DNA from: Psettodes erumei
Lineage: Eukaryota > Chordata > Actinopteri > Pleuronectiformes > Psettodidae
Length of the DNA: 64,000 nt
Direction of reading: 5' to 3'
Assembly: GCA_016785225.1 (NCBI GenBank)
Contig: JAFBJZ010000888.1
Span: forward strand, 438,501 to 502,500
The position numbers and the translations under genes are program-made. This document shows, piece after piece, positions 63,241 through 64,000 of the stretch. The stretch's first letter is position 1. Every line of letters begins with the position of its first letter. The notes under the pieces are model-generated. The model was given only the letters and a program-made list of their open reading frames with translations. It searched no databases and was not told the origin of the DNA.

Positions 63241-64000
63241 TAGAGCAGTCGACCGAAAAAATGCAGTGTGTATAAAAAATGTAAGTCTGTATGAAAATAT
63301 GAACCTCTATTTTAATTTTGTTTTTTTCTTACATTGCTAAGACCTGATCTCACCAGGAAGATGCATGGAAATACATGCACAGTGTGGTACCTCGCCGGGT
63401 TTGCACGGGGGGCGAATTACATGGAGAAATGTGTGGGGGTGTGTGTGTTGACCGCAGGTAGCCACAGGCCAGCCATTAACCCATCTGAGGAAGAGGGACA
63501 GAGGTGGAGGAGGGGATGCAGGAAAGAGGAGTGGGTGACAGACAGCTGACGGACTCCTGCTGGGAGCTTCATTTGCACCTAGAAAGAAGAGTCACACTGC
63601 TTCTTCACTGGGTAAGAAAACTCATTTGTTTGTTTGTCCGTGTGTGTGTTGGGATCATTTTAAGCATGGGGCACTAAGAAAATGGACAGCATTTAACAGT
63701 GTAACTCCAATGATCTGGAGCAGTCATGTCAATAGTCTGCCATTGTGTGTCATTCAGATGTGTTCCGTGTCCAGCCTGAGCCTCACAAATCCCTGCACTG
63801 CTAGAAATGCTCCACCTCCCTCTTCACCATGAGGTCAGTCCCTGTAGATGAGATGATACAGCACACACCTAAACATCAGTGGCAGTGATGGAGTGCAGCA
63901 GCAGCAGCTGAGTTAATGAAGCAATATCTACTTTGTTTGCAGAAAACGAAGGCTTGAATATATTTGAATATATCTATAAATACTCATGACGAAGTCATAC
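63241..64000. other. Right-edge intergenic DNA
   Basis: No gene, repeat or regulatory feature that I can support. A possible splice-donor-like GGGTAAGAAA near 63609 has no coding sequence before it. Confidence 0.55.

Overview
The window is animal nuclear DNA, almost certainly from a ray-finned (probably percomorph) fish. It holds one recognisable protein-coding gene: a complete id4 (inhibitor of DNA binding 4) on the + strand, with introns and canonical splice sites. The setting is typical of teleost intergenic DNA: long CA/GT, CT, GATA and CTTT microsatellites, decayed Tc1/mariner elements, MITEs and LTR-like repeats. No operon, CRISPR array, rRNA or convincing tRNA gene was seen, and nothing bacterial.

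Layout. 1-37.4 kb: gene-free upstream DNA. It contains two Tc1-like relics on + (7.6-8.5 and 31.3-32.2 kb), one on - (24.5-25.1 kb), a hAT-like MITE (18.3-18.6 kb), a MITE with 26-bp terminal inverted repeats (28.2-28.7 kb), a degraded tandem repeat (34.9-35.2 kb) and several copies of a TGTCA...TGACA LTR-like repeat. Low-complexity-free stretches dense in homeodomain-type motifs (about 15.0-17.0 and 27.4-27.6 kb) look like candidate enhancers. 37.4-38.6 kb: id4 upstream and promoter region, with a homopurine tract, an exact match to the SMAD/Schnurri BMP-response consensus (37587-37602), a CT/CA microsatellite, a TATA box (38565) and an initiator exactly 31 bp downstream (A+1 at 38596). 38.6-41.9 kb: the id4 transcription unit, with three exons. 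Coding exon 1 (38816-39193) and exon 2 (39738-39785) give a 141-residue HLH protein; a second intron lies just after the stop codon, and the 3'UTR exon carries Pumilio-type motifs. 41.9-64 kb: gene-free downstream DNA with more candidate regulatory stretches (45.1-45.4, 46.4-46.55, 47.0-47.3, 49.0-49.5 kb), two more LTR-like copies and a GT array of about 107 bp.

How it fits together. Id proteins are dominant-negative HLH partners of bHLH factors and classic BMP targets. The likely logic is a TATA/Inr promoter with a BMP-response element about 1 kb upstream, surrounded by tens of kilobases of possible long-range regulatory DNA, as expected for a developmental regulator in a gene desert. Gene identity is secure. 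Exon 3 limits, the regulatory calls and repeat boundaries come from reading the sequence alone, and matches to repeat families are from memory of their consensus, not from a search. I found no clear evidence of an undescribed system. The most testable observations are the exact BMP-response match, the single minimal uORF, the paired FOX-like motifs beside a G-quadruplex motif at 49.4 kb, and the homeodomain/ONECUT-like palindrome cluster at 16.8 kb.
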